Below, in pieces: positions 19,326 through 33,290 of a DNA stretch of 64,000 nucleotides. The translations under genes and the position numbers were made by a program. Numbering within the stretch: position 1 is the first letter of the stretch; the number at the start of each line of letters is the position of its first letter. The DNA comes from Nitrospirota bacterium (GTDB taxonomy: Bacteria > Nitrospirota > Thermodesulfovibrionia > UBA6902): contig JACQZE010000003.1 in NCBI GenBank assembly GCA_016207885.1, positions 248,001-312,000 of the forward strand, in the 5' to 3' direction. The notes under the pieces were generated by a model. It ran no database searches. It saw nothing but the letters and a program-made list of their open reading frames with translations, and was not told the origin of the DNA.

Positions 19326-20309
19326 CTACAAACTACACAACCACCCGCACAGAGAAGCAACCTGATCAGCGTTCGTCAAATTGGCGGCATTGCTCAATGT
19401 GCCTTTCTTTAATTGGTCCCAGATTTCATCTGCCATGCTGTTTTCAATAGCAGCCCCGACAAAAAACAAATCCGGTGTAAAACCCTTTTTAGAAAAAGCT
19501 TTCTGTATACGTGTGAGCGATGTCCTTGCTGTTTTCCAGTGTTCATCTGCGCCTGCCGGATCAATACCCCCTTTAAGCTCCCCAAGCGCAATATAGAGAG
19601 AAGGATTTTTAAAAGCAGCAGATAGTTCCTCTGGAGCACAATTAAGAAGGCACAAGTCTACATTCTTTTTTACAAGCGGAAGCGTCCGATTATAGATCAT
19701 TGTACGGGTTCTGCCTTTGTTAGACCAACTAAGTCCTTTTAGATACAATTCTATATCTGCGTCTTCTTCTTTTCCATACAGCCATTCTTTACTATCGGAG
19801 TGAAGCCATTGATATGGAATTTTTGCAATGGCAAGGTTAGAAAGAATTGCACGGGTCAGTTTGCGCTCTGCTATGACCCCGCCTACGTTGCGCATTGAGC
19901 CTCCCAAAGTATCACCCCTTGTCAGGAGAAACCTGAAAATCAATTCTTCAACGAAGGCAAGTCCTGACGGCTCAAGATATTTTGCTATCAATTCCTGAAT
20001 TGCTTCTATCTTGTCTTCAGGCAACAGATAATTCATCGCCTTGTCAGATACACCTGAAGCAGTCAATAATGCGGGCTGAATGCTTTCGATATTAAGAAGG
20101 TCGGCTGGAGTGTTAGCTTGAGAAGCTGTTGCTTTCAATGAACGGGCTTGTTCAATAAATGGCGTTGCTCTGCGGTTCTTCTCAAGCGCCAGCGCAACAA
20201 ACCCGGCTCTGGTTTCTTCATAGGTGGTTACGAGGTCTGCTTTGCCCGATAAATGCTTGCGGTAATGTTTGTCTGTCGGCACTATGCTTTTCTCCAAACA
20301 TAAACACAC
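19326..20309 (-). CDS. AvaI/BsoBI-type type II restriction endonuclease
   Basis: A 327-residue protein whose C-terminal half has the BsoBI/AvaI active-site region: VDLCLLN, then [21 protein letters not shown], with the E-x-K pair in GELKGG. The following IQKAF and FFVGAAIE segments also fit the family. The known family members cut CYCGRG, so that is the likely target, but the specificity is inference. The start at 20309 overlaps the methylase gene by 28 bases, with no other plausible early start. Overlap with the methylase and shared direction make a classic R-M pair. Confidence 0.82.
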   Translation of the reverse strand: MCLCLEKSIVPTDKHYRKHLSGKADLVTTYEETRAGFVALALEKNRRATPFIEQARSLKATASQANTPADLLNIESIQPALLTASGVSDKAMNYLLPEDKIEAIQELIAKYLEPSGLAFVEELIFRFLLTRGDTLGGSMRNVGGVIAERKLTRAILSNLAIAKIPYQWLHSDSKEWLYGKEEDADIELYLKGLSWSNKGRTRTMIYNRTLPLVKKNVDLCLLNCAPEELSAAFKNPSLYIALGELKGGIDPAGADEHWKTARTSLTRIQKAFSKKGFTPDLFFVGAAIENSMADEIWDQLKKGTLSNAANLTNADQVASLCGWLCSL

Positions 20310-21802
20310 TTTCTTAATGCTGTCCTACCATGCTTGCCCATTTGCTGACTGCTGTTTCCTTTTCCATTTGGAAGCACAAGGATGTTTTCTATTTTAAAAC
20401 CTAATTTTTCAGCGATACTTGAAAGTATTAAATCTACCGAAATACTTGCGCCTGCATAACGCACATTATCATTGACCATAAACAATAATGCATTCTGTTT
20501 CAGTATACGCTTACACTCTGATATGATACAGGCCATTTCATAGAAATACCCACGCACCATTCTGGGAATGCCGTTGTTGTTCAACCGCCCTTGTGCCTTT
20601 TCATCTTCAAGATATTTTAAAATAGCCTGCAACAGTTCCTGACTTTCCGCAGCTTCTATTGCATTTGTCCACTTCGGATTAATTTGCAGTAAGTCTTTGG
20701 CCCGGTTTTCAACTGTGCAACTCAGCATCTCCTGTCTAAGCTTTAGTAGCTCTTTTTCTCCGACGTTGAGTAGTGCCAGTTCAAGCGCATAAGTCCTGGT
20801 GTAGTCATAACGATTACAGTAAGGCGGAGATGTCATAACAACGTTGTATGACCTGTTCGGCAAAGTTGGCATTATGTCGAGGCAGGAACCGTTGAGAAGG
20901 CGGATATCTCCTTGTAAAAATTTTGACGGAAAAAGCTCACTGTCACCATTTGTACTTTGCAAATCATGACAGATATCATTTAACTTGTCGCAGATCGCTT
21001 TGTCGAAATTGACGATTGCACCTTTATTGAAAGGTATTGCTCCTTGTCGACGTCCTGCGCGGTAATCCCAACGAAGATATTGCCCGTCTTTACGAGTAAA
21101 ACTGATTGACTCCAATACACAGAGAAGTGCAAATTGCAGAACTGACCGGACCCGGTCATTCTCTTGCTGACAGACTCCGATATATCGCTCAATAGCGTCA
21201 AGGGTTTCTTTGGGATAAGCGCCGTCTGTGATACGTAAGCTGGAGAGAGTTTTTCTTTCCTTTGTTTTATGCCAAGGGCGATCCGTAATCCAGCGGTTGA
21301 GTGAAGTAACATCTTTTTTTGTAAATTCTCTCTCTAAACATTTTCTGGCAGAGATTATCTGTTGACCGCTGGGAAGAAGCTCAATGCCATCTGCATCAAG
21401 GCCACATGCACTTGCTGCAAATAACGTTGTCCCGCTCCCGGCAAATGGGTCAAGCACCTTACCGGAAGTAATTCCATATTTTGATAATAAATATTCGACA
21501 AGAGATGCTGAAAAAGCTTCTTTATATTTATACCAGCGATAAGAAGGTCTTGGTTTGTTGGCCTGAAAACTTACAAGCTGACGTGTCAATGACGGTTGTA
21601 ATTTAACTCTGTTATGAAAATGCAGCAAGAGCTTATTATCAAGTTCTTCTATTCCGGTCAAAGAAGTTTGTTGTTCTATAGAAATATCCATTTGATTCTC
21701 ATGATCAACATCAGCTAATACGCTATTATCTAAAGAATCAATTGATGTTCTCTGAAGCGGGAAAAGTGCATTATCTGTGATAGGTGAAGATGAAAGCTTC
21801 AT
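20282..21802 (-). CDS. DNA methyltransferase of the AvaI-type R-M system
   Basis: A 506-residue amino-methyltransferase. The SAM-binding motif [17 protein letters not shown] occurs near residue 120 and the catalytic motif [14 protein letters not shown] near residue 330. An SPPY motif in this setting points to N4-cytosine or N6-adenine methylation. The order (SAM motif, long spacer, SPPY) differs from the commonest beta-class layout. It protects host DNA from the adjacent endonuclease; the methylated site is probably CYCGRG by analogy. It is the first gene of the R-M pair, and a small palindrome lies just upstream. Confidence 0.88.
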   Translation of the reverse strand: MKLSSSPITDNALFPLQRTSIDSLDNSVLADVDHENQMDISIEQQTSLTGIEELDNKLLLHFHNRVKLQPSLTRQLVSFQANKPRPSYRWYKYKEAFSASLVEYLLSKYGITSGKVLDPFAGSGTTLFAASACGLDADGIELLPSGQQIISARKCLEREFTKKDVTSLNRWITDRPWHKTKERKTLSSLRITDGAYPKETLDAIERYIGVCQQENDRVRSVLQFALLCVLESISFTRKDGQYLRWDYRAGRRQGAIPFNKGAIVNFDKAICDKLNDICHDLQSTNGDSELFPSKFLQGDIRLLNGSCLDIMPTLPNRSYNVVMTSPPYCNRYDYTRTYALELALLNVGEKELLKLRQEMLSCTVENRAKDLLQINPKWTNAIEAAESQELLQAILKYLEDEKAQGRLNNNGIPRMVRGYFYEMACIISECKRILKQNALLFMVNDNVRYAGASISVDLILSSIAEKLGFKIENILVLPNGKGNSSQQMGKHGRTALRKCVYVWRKA

Positions 21803-21836
21803 AAAAACAAGTGCCTCATATATAGATTACCATGAT

Positions 21837-21855
21837 GATACACAATTGTGTTATC
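21837..21855. promoter_or_regulatory. possible operator palindrome before the methylase gene
   Basis: The 10-base palindrome CACAATTGTG (21841-21850) is flanked by GATA and TTATC, giving a nearly symmetric site about 35-50 bases upstream of the methylase ATG. A TATAAT element lies further upstream on the minus strand. R-M systems are often controlled by such sites, but no C-protein gene is present. Confidence 0.3.
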
Positions 21856-22054
21856 AGTCAAAATTGCCGGTAAGCACCTTCTCAGACTCTTTAATATGTC
21901 TGGGCGGCATCTTTGGATCGTCTTTTATGGTATATAATTATAGCAGATAAAACTAATTCAAAAATGGTCTTAAAAACGATGCTGTTTTATAACAGTTTGA
22001 TGTAAAAACTGTCAATTTAACTTATTAACCTGAAGCGATGGAAGTCCGGTTCTC

Positions 22055-23173
22055 TTAACTCCTGACTTCTTTATAAAACGAATCCCTCTCTACCGGAATC
22101 TTTCCGGCTTTCCCGATCAGGTTCACTAACTGAGAGCGCGTCAGCGCGTTTGCTGAGAGTGCGCCTGCTGAGCGCGTGATCTTCTCTTCTATGATAGTGC
22201 CGTCAAGGTCATCCGCTCCGAACATGAGTGCAAGCTGCGCGATCTTCTCTCCAAGCATTACCCAGTAGGCTTTTATGTGCGTGAAGTTGTCAAGAAAGAG
22301 CCTTGAGATGGCGATGGTCTTAAGGTCGTCAATGCCTGATGTATAACTTGCGCCTTCGATCCTTGTGTTCAGCGGATGAAATGCCAGAGGAATGAACGCC
22401 TGAAAACCGCCTGTCCTATCCTGGAGTTCGCGGAGCTTCAGCATGTGTTCAACTCTATGCTTGTATGTTTCAAGATGCCCGTAGAGCATGGTGGCATTGG
22501 TTTTGATCCCGGCATTGTGCGCCTCCTCCATGATCTTAAGCCATCTCCTGCCCGGGATCTTCTCAGGGCATATCTTGCTCCTCACCCGTGCATCAAATAT
22601 CTCAGCACCGCCGCCCGGCATCGAATCAAGGCCTGCATTTCTTAATTCGCCCAATGTATCAGCGAGGGATAATCCGCTTATCTTTGCAAAATAATCTATC
22701 TCAACAGCTGTGAACGCCTTGATGTGAATATGCGGCAGCGACTTTTTGATCGCTCTCAGCATCTCTAAATAGAAATCAAATTGCCAGTCAGGATGAAGCC
22801 CGCCGACAATGTGAACTTCGCTAAAAAATCCCCCCATCCCCCCTTTAGCAAAGGGGGGTGAGGGGGGATTTTTAAATTTTGAGTTTTGAGTTTTGAGCTT
22901 CTTAATAATCTCCTTGATGCTCAGTTCATACGCGCCCTTATCGCCTTTTGAACGGCTGAAGGCGCAGAACTTGCAGCGGTTGACGCAGATGTTGGTCGGG
23001 TTTATATGGCGGTTCCGGATAAAGTATGCGTTCTTGCCGTTCTTCTCTTCAGCAATAAGATTCGCGAGCCTGCCGATAGTGAAGATGTCATCGCTTTGGA
23101 AAAGTGAAAGGGCATCGTCTGTGCTTAAACGATGCCCTGAGAGTATCTTTTGTTCGATCTTTTTAATTCCCAC
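22055..23173 (-). CDS. mqnE: MqnE, aminofutalosine synthase
   Basis: A 372-residue radical SAM enzyme that adds SAM-derived adenosine to 3-[(1-carboxyvinyl)oxy]benzoate, the first radical step of the futalosine menaquinone pathway. The cysteines are C63-x3-C67-x2-C70 ([10 protein letters not shown]). The signatures [20 protein letters not shown] and [13 protein letters not shown] identify MqnE rather than MqnC. Residues about 93-118 ([11 protein letters not shown] and flanks) are an in-frame insertion encoded by a 50-base palindrome plus three heptanucleotides, directly before the conserved [10 protein letters not shown] strand. It overlaps the htpX stop by 11 bases. The R-M block separates it from mqnC. 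Confidence 0.93.
   Translation of the reverse strand: MGIKKIEQKILSGHRLSTDDALSLFQSDDIFTIGRLANLIAEEKNGKNAYFIRNRHINPTNICVNRCKFCAFSRSKGDKGAYELSIKEIIKKLKTQNSKFKNPPSPPFAKGGMGGFFSEVHIVGGLHPDWQFDFYLEMLRAIKKSLPHIHIKAFTAVEIDYFAKISGLSLADTLGELRNAGLDSMPGGGAEIFDARVRSKICPEKIPGRRWLKIMEEAHNAGIKTNATMLYGHLETYKHRVEHMLKLRELQDRTGGFQAFIPLAFHPLNTRIEGASYTSGIDDLKTIAISRLFLDNFTHIKAYWVMLGEKIAQLALMFGADDLDGTIIEEKITRSAGALSANALTRSQLVNLIGKAGKIPVERDSFYKEVRS
22824..22873. repeat. GC-run palindrome inserted in mqnE
   Basis: A near-perfect inverted repeat of 50 bases with C-run arms on the left (AAAAATCCCCCC start) and mirrored G-runs on the right (GGGGGGATTTTT end), around a 3-base centre. It lies inside mqnE in frame and encodes [16 protein letters not shown]. 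The same type of element occurs in tgt at 26354. Confidence 0.92.
22877..22897. repeat. TTTTGAG heptanucleotide repeat in mqnE
   Basis: Three exact copies of TTTTGAG in tandem (22877-22883, 22884-22890, 22891-22897) flank the palindrome inside mqnE. They encode part of the [11 protein letters not shown] peptide. Confidence 0.9.
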
Positions 23174-24005
23174 GGCCCATGCTTTCCAGTCTTGCCACCC
23201 TCTCTTCCATCGGAGGATGGGTGCTGAAGAGGTTTGCGAATCCCCGTGCTGAAAGAGGATTTACTATAAACATATGAGCTGTTGCAGGCGTAGCATTCAT
23301 TGGTATCTGCTTTGAAGCCATCTGAAGCTTTTTAAGCGCGCTTGCAAGATGTCTCGGGTTTCCGGCTATCCTTGCGCCTCCTGCGTCAGCAGCATACTCC
23401 CTTGAGCGCGATATCGCCATCTGTATGAGCATCGCCGCTATCGGCGCGACTATCATCATGACAATTGCTACTATAGGATTGCCACCTTCGTCATCATCTC
23501 TGCCTCCGAATATCATGGCCCACTGCGCCATGTGCGCGAGATAGCTGATAGCTCCGGCAACTGTTGCTGCGACCGTGGCTATCAGGATGTCCCTGTTCTT
23601 TACATGCGCGAGCTCATGTGCTAAAACACCCTCAAGCTCTTCCCTGCTGAGTATCTGCATTATGCCTGTTGTTACGGCAACTGCCGCATGCTCCGGGTTC
23701 CTTCCCGTTGCAAAGGCGTTTGGCTGAGGCTGCTCGATGATATAGACCTTCGGCATCGGAAGCTGTGCCCTCTGCGCAAGGTTTCTTACGATGGAATAAA
23801 GCTCCGGCGCATCTGACTGGGTCACCTCTTTAGCCTTGTACATCTTTAAAACTATCTTGTCGCTGAACCAGTATGTAAAGACATTCATTACAAAGGCGAT
23901 TATGAGCGCCATCGTCATCCCGGACTTGCCGCCCATAGCCCCTCCTGCGAATATAAGCAGTAATGTTAAGCCCGTCATCAGGACAGCTGTTTTAAGTATA
24001 TTCAT
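23163..24005 (-). CDS. htpX: HtpX-type membrane metalloprotease
   Basis: A 280-residue zinc protease of the M48B family that degrades damaged membrane proteins. Two N-terminal membrane segments (about 1-40) precede the protease domain. The zinc site is [10 protein letters not shown] (HExxH), with the third ligand in [12 protein letters not shown]. Two more hydrophobic stretches lie at about 145-165 and 175-195. The length is typical. The GTTTCCTCCTTGA region before the ATG provides a strong ribosome site on the minus strand (AAGGAGGAAAC). Its end overlaps the mqnE start. Confidence 0.95.
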   Translation of the reverse strand: MNILKTAVLMTGLTLLLIFAGGAMGGKSGMTMALIIAFVMNVFTYWFSDKIVLKMYKAKEVTQSDAPELYSIVRNLAQRAQLPMPKVYIIEQPQPNAFATGRNPEHAAVAVTTGIMQILSREELEGVLAHELAHVKNRDILIATVAATVAGAISYLAHMAQWAMIFGGRDDDEGGNPIVAIVMMIVAPIAAMLIQMAISRSREYAADAGGARIAGNPRHLASALKKLQMASKQIPMNATPATAHMFIVNPLSARGFANLFSTHPPMEERVARLESMGRGN

Positions 24006-24125
24006 TGACGTTTCCTCCTTGATCTCAAGTCTATTATTATTTTACTTAATGAAGATGCGGTAAAGCAACGAGAAGGGTGAGGCTTAATTGACTTACTTAA
24101 ATCTTATCTTTAAACTTAATAACTT

Positions 24126-29001
<4,876 letters not shown>

Positions 29002-29131
29002 CTTCCCGTTTATAGTTATATGTGCCTTAGCATGAATATTTTAAGATCAATTTTAACATAACGGAACTATTACATAGAAAAAAGATGGCCTGTTCGTTTT
29101 GTAAACACTTGAAGTTATCCCCAATCCTTGT

Positions 29132-30034
29132 ATGAAAATCTTAATCACAGGCGGCAGCGGCTTCATCGGCCCGGCACTCACGCGCGAGCTTCGGGATGAA
29201 GGCCATGATGTCATAATTACAACCAGGCACAGTTCTGATTCTAAAGACATGATCACTTGGAACCCGCCTGACTTAATCCCTTCAGAAATAATCTCAAAAA
29301 TTGATGCGGTCATAAACCTGGCAGGAGAACCTATCGCTCCTGAGAGGTGGACAGAAGAGAGAAAAGAACGCATCATGTCGAGCCGTGTTGAGACGACGCG
29401 CGCGCTTGTTGAGTCAATGAAAAATGCCGAGCCAAGACCAAAAGCCCTTATAAGCGCCTCTGCCATCGGCTATTACGGACCTCATGGAGATGAGATCATA
29501 AATGAAGCATTTCCTCCTGCCTCTGACTTTCTTGCCGGTGTATGCAAGGCATGGGAGGCAGAAGCTTTAAAGGCTGAGGAGTTGGGGACAAGAGTCGTCC
29601 TTGTAAGGATCGGCGGCGTATTGGAAAAAGACGGCGGCATTCTGAAGCATATGTCCGCCCAGTTCAATTTCATGTTAGGCGGCCCTGTCGGCGACGGCAG
29701 GCAGTGGTTCTCCTGGATACACAGGGATGACATTGTCGGAATTATCAAGTTCGCGCTTCAAAATAATTCCATATCCGGGCCGGTCAACGGAACGGCTCCG
29801 GATCCTGTAACTAACCTTGCCTTCAGCACCGCGCTTGGCAAAGCAATGAAGAGGCCGTCATACATAGCCGTTCCCGCCTTTGTCATTAAGATGGCGCTTG
29901 GAGAACTCGCTGATATCCTGATTACAGGCCAGAGGGTAGTTCCTGAAAAAGCTTTGAATGCGGGTTATAAATTCAAATACACTGAGATCAATGAAGCATT
30001 AAGAACGATATTCCGGAAGGACAGCATTAAATAA
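29132..30034 (+). CDS. TIGR01777-family NAD-dependent epimerase/dehydratase
   Basis: A 300-residue short-chain dehydrogenase-like protein (YfcH/SDR39U1 group). The nucleotide-binding motif ITGGSGFIGPAL is at residues 4-15. The family segment INLAGEPIAPERW follows, then ISASAIGYYG with the active-site serine and tyrosine region. The C-terminal DUF1731-type tail covers about 250-298. Substrate is unknown for the family. It opens a plus-strand run of methyltransferases and a glycosyltransferase but may not itself be part of polysaccharide synthesis. The next gene starts 8 bases later. Confidence 0.88.
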   Translation: MKILITGGSGFIGPALTRELRDEGHDVIITTRHSSDSKDMITWNPPDLIPSEIISKIDAVINLAGEPIAPERWTEERKERIMSSRVETTRALVESMKNAEPRPKALISASAIGYYGPHGDEIINEAFPPASDFLAGVCKAWEAEALKAEELGTRVVLVRIGGVLEKDGGILKHMSAQFNFMLGGPVGDGRQWFSWIHRDDIVGIIKFALQNNSISGPVNGTAPDPVTNLAFSTALGKAMKRPSYIAVPAFVIKMALGELADILITGQRVVPEKALNAGYKFKYTEINEALRTIFRKDSIK

Positions 30035-30042
30035 ATATATAA

Positions 30043-30834
30043 ATGGCGACAGGCAAAGAGATAGAAAAACGCGGGCATATCGTCGGCTTCAAGGAAGAGA
30101 TAACAAAGGCGGCAGCTTCCTCTGACGATGATTTTTTCACATGGTTTGACAGCGCCATGGACAAGGACTCTGCGTTTGCAAAAGGCCATAGGGACTTCAT
30201 GCTTCACATCGCTGATCCTTCTTCTCAATTCATATCAGATACCAAAGATAAGACCGCATTGGAAATAGGGCATGGCGGAGGCCGGATCCTGGCAGCAGCA
30301 AGCAGCCATTTCAGGAATGTGATCGGCGTTGATATACATGAACACAACCAAAAAGTTGAGAACGAACTGAAGAAAAGAGGGGTCAGCAACTTCCGGCTGA
30401 TCAAAACTGACGGGAATGAGATCCCTCTTGAGGACGCCTCGGTTGATCTTGTTTATTCTTTCATTGTGCTTCAACACGTTGAAAAGATTGAGATCTTTGA
30501 AAAATACCTGAAGGAAACCCGCAGGGTATTAAAGCCCGGCGGCGTTGCGGTCATATATTTCGGAAGAAAGAAGATGCTGTCAGCGAATAAGAGTTCAAAG
30601 GCCCTCTACTTTATAGACAGGATCTCAGAACATCTGATCATGCCGAAAGGTTTTAAAGAGCTTCCGGCAAAAGTCAATGTTACAAATCTCATAGTCACTT
30701 TAGCATATGCAAAGTCTTTGGCAAAAAAGACCGGGTTTGAGATACTTGATGAGCTCGTATCGTACAAGGAAGGCCCCGACGGCAGAAAATTATTCGGCGG
30801 ACAGAACGGCCTGGTACTGAGGAAAACAGCTTAA
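30043..30834 (+). CDS. class I SAM-dependent methyltransferase
   Basis: A 263-residue methyltransferase. SAM-binding motif I is ALEIGHGGGRILAAASSHF, with the acidic motif II in VIGVDIHEHN. Motif IV/post-motif is VDLVYSFIVLQHVEKI, followed by ETRRVLKPGGVAVIYF. This is the methyltransferase type 11 layout. No substrate can be named; its position among surface glycan genes suggests a sugar or lipid-linked target. It is closely spaced after the TIGR01777 gene. Confidence 0.85.
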   Translation: MATGKEIEKRGHIVGFKEEITKAAASSDDDFFTWFDSAMDKDSAFAKGHRDFMLHIADPSSQFISDTKDKTALEIGHGGGRILAAASSHFRNVIGVDIHEHNQKVENELKKRGVSNFRLIKTDGNEIPLEDASVDLVYSFIVLQHVEKIEIFEKYLKETRRVLKPGGVAVIYFGRKKMLSANKSSKALYFIDRISEHLIMPKGFKELPAKVNVTNLIVTLAYAKSLAKKTGFEILDELVSYKEGPDGRKLFGGQNGLVLRKTA

Positions 30835-30866
30835 ATTATGCAAAAATACCTTGCAAGGTCTGTATA

Positions 30867-31499
30867 TTGTTTAGTATAAGCAGGATCCTGAATAAGGTTT
30901 TAAGGCCGCTGCCTTTTTATCCGATACTCAGGCGCGGCTATAAAAACATTGTCACTGATGAACAGTGGGCGCGGATTATAATGAACCGTGAGACACAAAA
31001 GATAGTCAAAAACCTGATGCCCGGCCGATTGGATGTTCTCGAGATATCAGGCGCAGGATGGAGAGAGAAAGAACCTTTTAAAAGTTACAAACAGGTTTCT
31101 TATCCTGAGTTTAATATCTGCCGGTCTGCACTTGAAGAAAAATTTGACCTGATAATAGCAGAGCAGGTCTTTGAACATCTGCTTTATCCTTATCGTGCCG
31201 GAAAAAACGTATATACGATGTTGAACAGAGGAGGTTATTTCCTTATTACTACACCATTTCTTATCCGCATTCACGATCTTCCAACTGATTGCTCCCGTTG
31301 GACTGAAACCGGGATAAAATATTTTCTTGCTGAATGCGGCTTCAGATTAGATAATATTCAGACCGGCTCATGGGGAAATCGTGCATGCATAAAAGCTAAT
31401 TTCTTCAAGTGGGCAAATTACAATTCTATTATTCATTCACTCAGAAATGAACATGATTTCCCTGTAGTTATATGGGCCCTGGCTAAAAAATGTGAATAA
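30867..31499 (+). CDS. methyltransferase-like protein with degenerate SAM motif
   Basis: A 210-residue protein starting at a TTG. The C-terminal half is clearly of the type 11 methyltransferase fold (FDLIIAEQVFEHLLYPY, then NRGGYFLITTPFLIRIHD). However, the expected glycine-rich motif I is replaced by VLEISGAGWREKEPF, and the segment that should carry the acidic SAM-ribose ligand is short. It may bind SAM poorly or not at all. RWTETGIKYFLAECGF is the usual late helix. It overlaps the next methyltransferase by eight bases, suggesting coupling or a heteromeric pair. Confidence 0.7.
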   Translation: MFSISRILNKVLRPLPFYPILRRGYKNIVTDEQWARIIMNRETQKIVKNLMPGRLDVLEISGAGWREKEPFKSYKQVSYPEFNICRSALEEKFDLIIAEQVFEHLLYPYRAGKNVYTMLNRGGYFLITTPFLIRIHDLPTDCSRWTETGIKYFLAECGFRLDNIQTGSWGNRACIKANFFKWANYNSIIHSLRNEHDFPVVIWALAKKCE

Positions 31500-32250
31500 G
31501 AAATTAAGTGAGCACTATAACTCGGATTTTTATTCCACCCATTCTGACGGCTCTGTCCGCTCAGCAGAAGCGATTCTTCCCCTCTTGTATAAATTTTATC
31601 AGCCGTTGTCAGTAATAGACATCGGTTGCGGAAACGGCAGCTGGCTTAAAGCGGCCGGGGCTCTTGGAAGCAACAAGCTGAAAGGGATGGACGGCTGCTG
31701 GATAGATCGGGATGCCCTGGTGAGCAATGGCATCGACTTCACGCCTGTCGATTTTGAAAATAAGATCGATATCAGGGAAAGGTACGATCTATGTATTTCT
31801 GTTGAAGTAGCAGAACATATTTCTGAAGATAATGCCAAAAGATTCATTTCGACACTATGCAATGCCTCAGATGTTGTCCTTTTCAGCTCCGCAATAAAGG
31901 GCCAGGGAGGCACAAATCATATCAATGAGCAATGGCAGTCTTATTGGGCCGGCCTGTTTGGGTCTGAGGGTTATAAATGCTTTGACATCTTTCGAAGCAC
32001 CCTCTGGGACAATGAAGCTGTTGAATGGTGGTACAGGCAGAATATTTTTCTTTTCATGAAACCCGGAACAGGCTTGATAGATATGACCAGATTCAAAATA
32101 TCGGCATTGCCAATTACAGATATCGTACATCCGCAGAATTACGCGAAGAAAATAAAAAACAATCAAGACCTCTCCAAACTGATCGAGTATCCCTCTCTCA
32201 GGTTTTGCATGAAATGCATTAAGCGGTTTATCCTGAATAAGTTCAGGTAA
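31492..32250 (+). CDS. class I SAM-dependent methyltransferase
   Basis: A 252-residue protein starting at a GTG that overlaps the upstream gene. Motif I is VIDIGCGNGSWLKAAGAL; motif IV is YDLCISVEVAEHISED. A GGTNHINEQWQSYWAGLF segment and the DIFRSTLWDNEAVEWWYRQN region are typical of a methyltransferase group found in O-antigen clusters. The target sugar is unknown. Confidence 0.85.
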   Translation: MNKKLSEHYNSDFYSTHSDGSVRSAEAILPLLYKFYQPLSVIDIGCGNGSWLKAAGALGSNKLKGMDGCWIDRDALVSNGIDFTPVDFENKIDIRERYDLCISVEVAEHISEDNAKRFISTLCNASDVVLFSSAIKGQGGTNHINEQWQSYWAGLFGSEGYKCFDIFRSTLWDNEAVEWWYRQNIFLFMKPGTGLIDMTRFKISALPITDIVHPQNYAKKIKNNQDLSKLIEYPSLRFCMKCIKRFILNKFR

Positions 32251-32356
32251 AATACCTTTAAGTTTGTGTTGAGGCCTGCTTTTCACATAATTGTATATAA
32301 GATAATTAAAATTTTGACAGATAAAAATTCATCTCTCTGCTTTATTTAATAAACTT

Positions 32357-33286
32357 ATGAAAGCTTCCCTGATCATTGCCTGTTATAACTATGAGCAGTA
32401 TGTCGACCGGGCTATTACGAGCGCCCTGAAGCAGACCAGAAAGTTTGACGAGATCATCTTCGTTGATGACGGGTCTGTTGATTCAAGTTACGCCAGGGCA
32501 AAAGCATACAAAGAGGTCTCTGCCGTCACAAAGAAAAATGGAGGGCTGCTATCGGTTATTCGTGCTGGTTTCCAGCAAAGCTCCGGTGATATTATATGCC
32601 TGTTGGACTGCGATGACGAACTGCTTGATGATCATCTTGAAAATGTCATGTCTGATATGAACAGTTTAAAGATAGGCATGAGATTTAATAACAGCCTTTT
32701 GGCAATTGCAGGGAAAAAGCCAAAGCCAAGAGATCCGTTCAGATCAACAGCATATTGGGGCCCCACTCCGGTTGCAACATACTATGCGCACTGGGGGCTT
32801 GGGGCAAATACATCATGCCTTGCCTTTGACAGGGAAGTACTGAAAATGATATTGCATTACAATGAAGGGCTTGACCACTACTGGAGAATACGGGGAGAGG
32901 ACACGTTAATCTGGGGCAGCAGCCTCCTTGGGGCAACAAAGTATTATAGTGAAAAGCCTACTACTATCTATCATATCCATGACAGGAACTCTTTTTATGG
33001 TAAAAAAGCGACTCCGATAGATTCAGCCTTTTATGAGCATTCACGAGATATCTTCTTTTCCAGGTTTTCACCAATATTTGCGGATAAGAGAAAGCCTCAT
33101 AAGCAGCTAATATCAGAACTGAAATGCCATAACTACATCGACTCGAACATAGTGGAAATATACAACGGAGCTCTTAAAAGAATGAGAACAAAAATCAGCA
33201 GCCTGGACTATATAAAAACAAAGATAAGGCTCAAAATGCTTTCAAACAAGCTGCTTCAGCAATCAGCTGACAGATACTCCATGTAA
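32357..33286 (+). CDS. family 2 glycosyltransferase
   Basis: A 309-residue GT-A fold inverting transferase. The N-terminal nucleotide-sugar site is SLIIACYNYEQYVDRAI with VDDGSVDSS, and the metal-binding DxD-like motif is LLDCDDELL. A GLDHYWRIRGEDTLIW segment supplies the catalytic base region (ED). It makes one sugar linkage of the surface glycan at the cytoplasmic membrane face. No transmembrane helix is evident. It ends four bases from the convergent epimerase gene. Confidence 0.88.
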   Translation: MKASLIIACYNYEQYVDRAITSALKQTRKFDEIIFVDDGSVDSSYARAKAYKEVSAVTKKNGGLLSVIRAGFQQSSGDIICLLDCDDELLDDHLENVMSDMNSLKIGMRFNNSLLAIAGKKPKPRDPFRSTAYWGPTPVATYYAHWGLGANTSCLAFDREVLKMILHYNEGLDHYWRIRGEDTLIWGSSLLGATKYYSEKPTTIYHIHDRNSFYGKKATPIDSAFYEHSRDIFFSRFSPIFADKRKPHKQLISELKCHNYIDSNIVEIYNGALKRMRTKISSLDYIKTKIRLKMLSNKLLQQSADRYSM

Positions 33287-33290
33287 GAGA

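Noticed and set aside
31492-33286. Possible CRISPR or phage-like signature near the AT-rich gap 32251-32356
   Set aside because: No repeat-spacer pattern or integrase is present; the gap is simply AT-rich and may hold a weak promoter.
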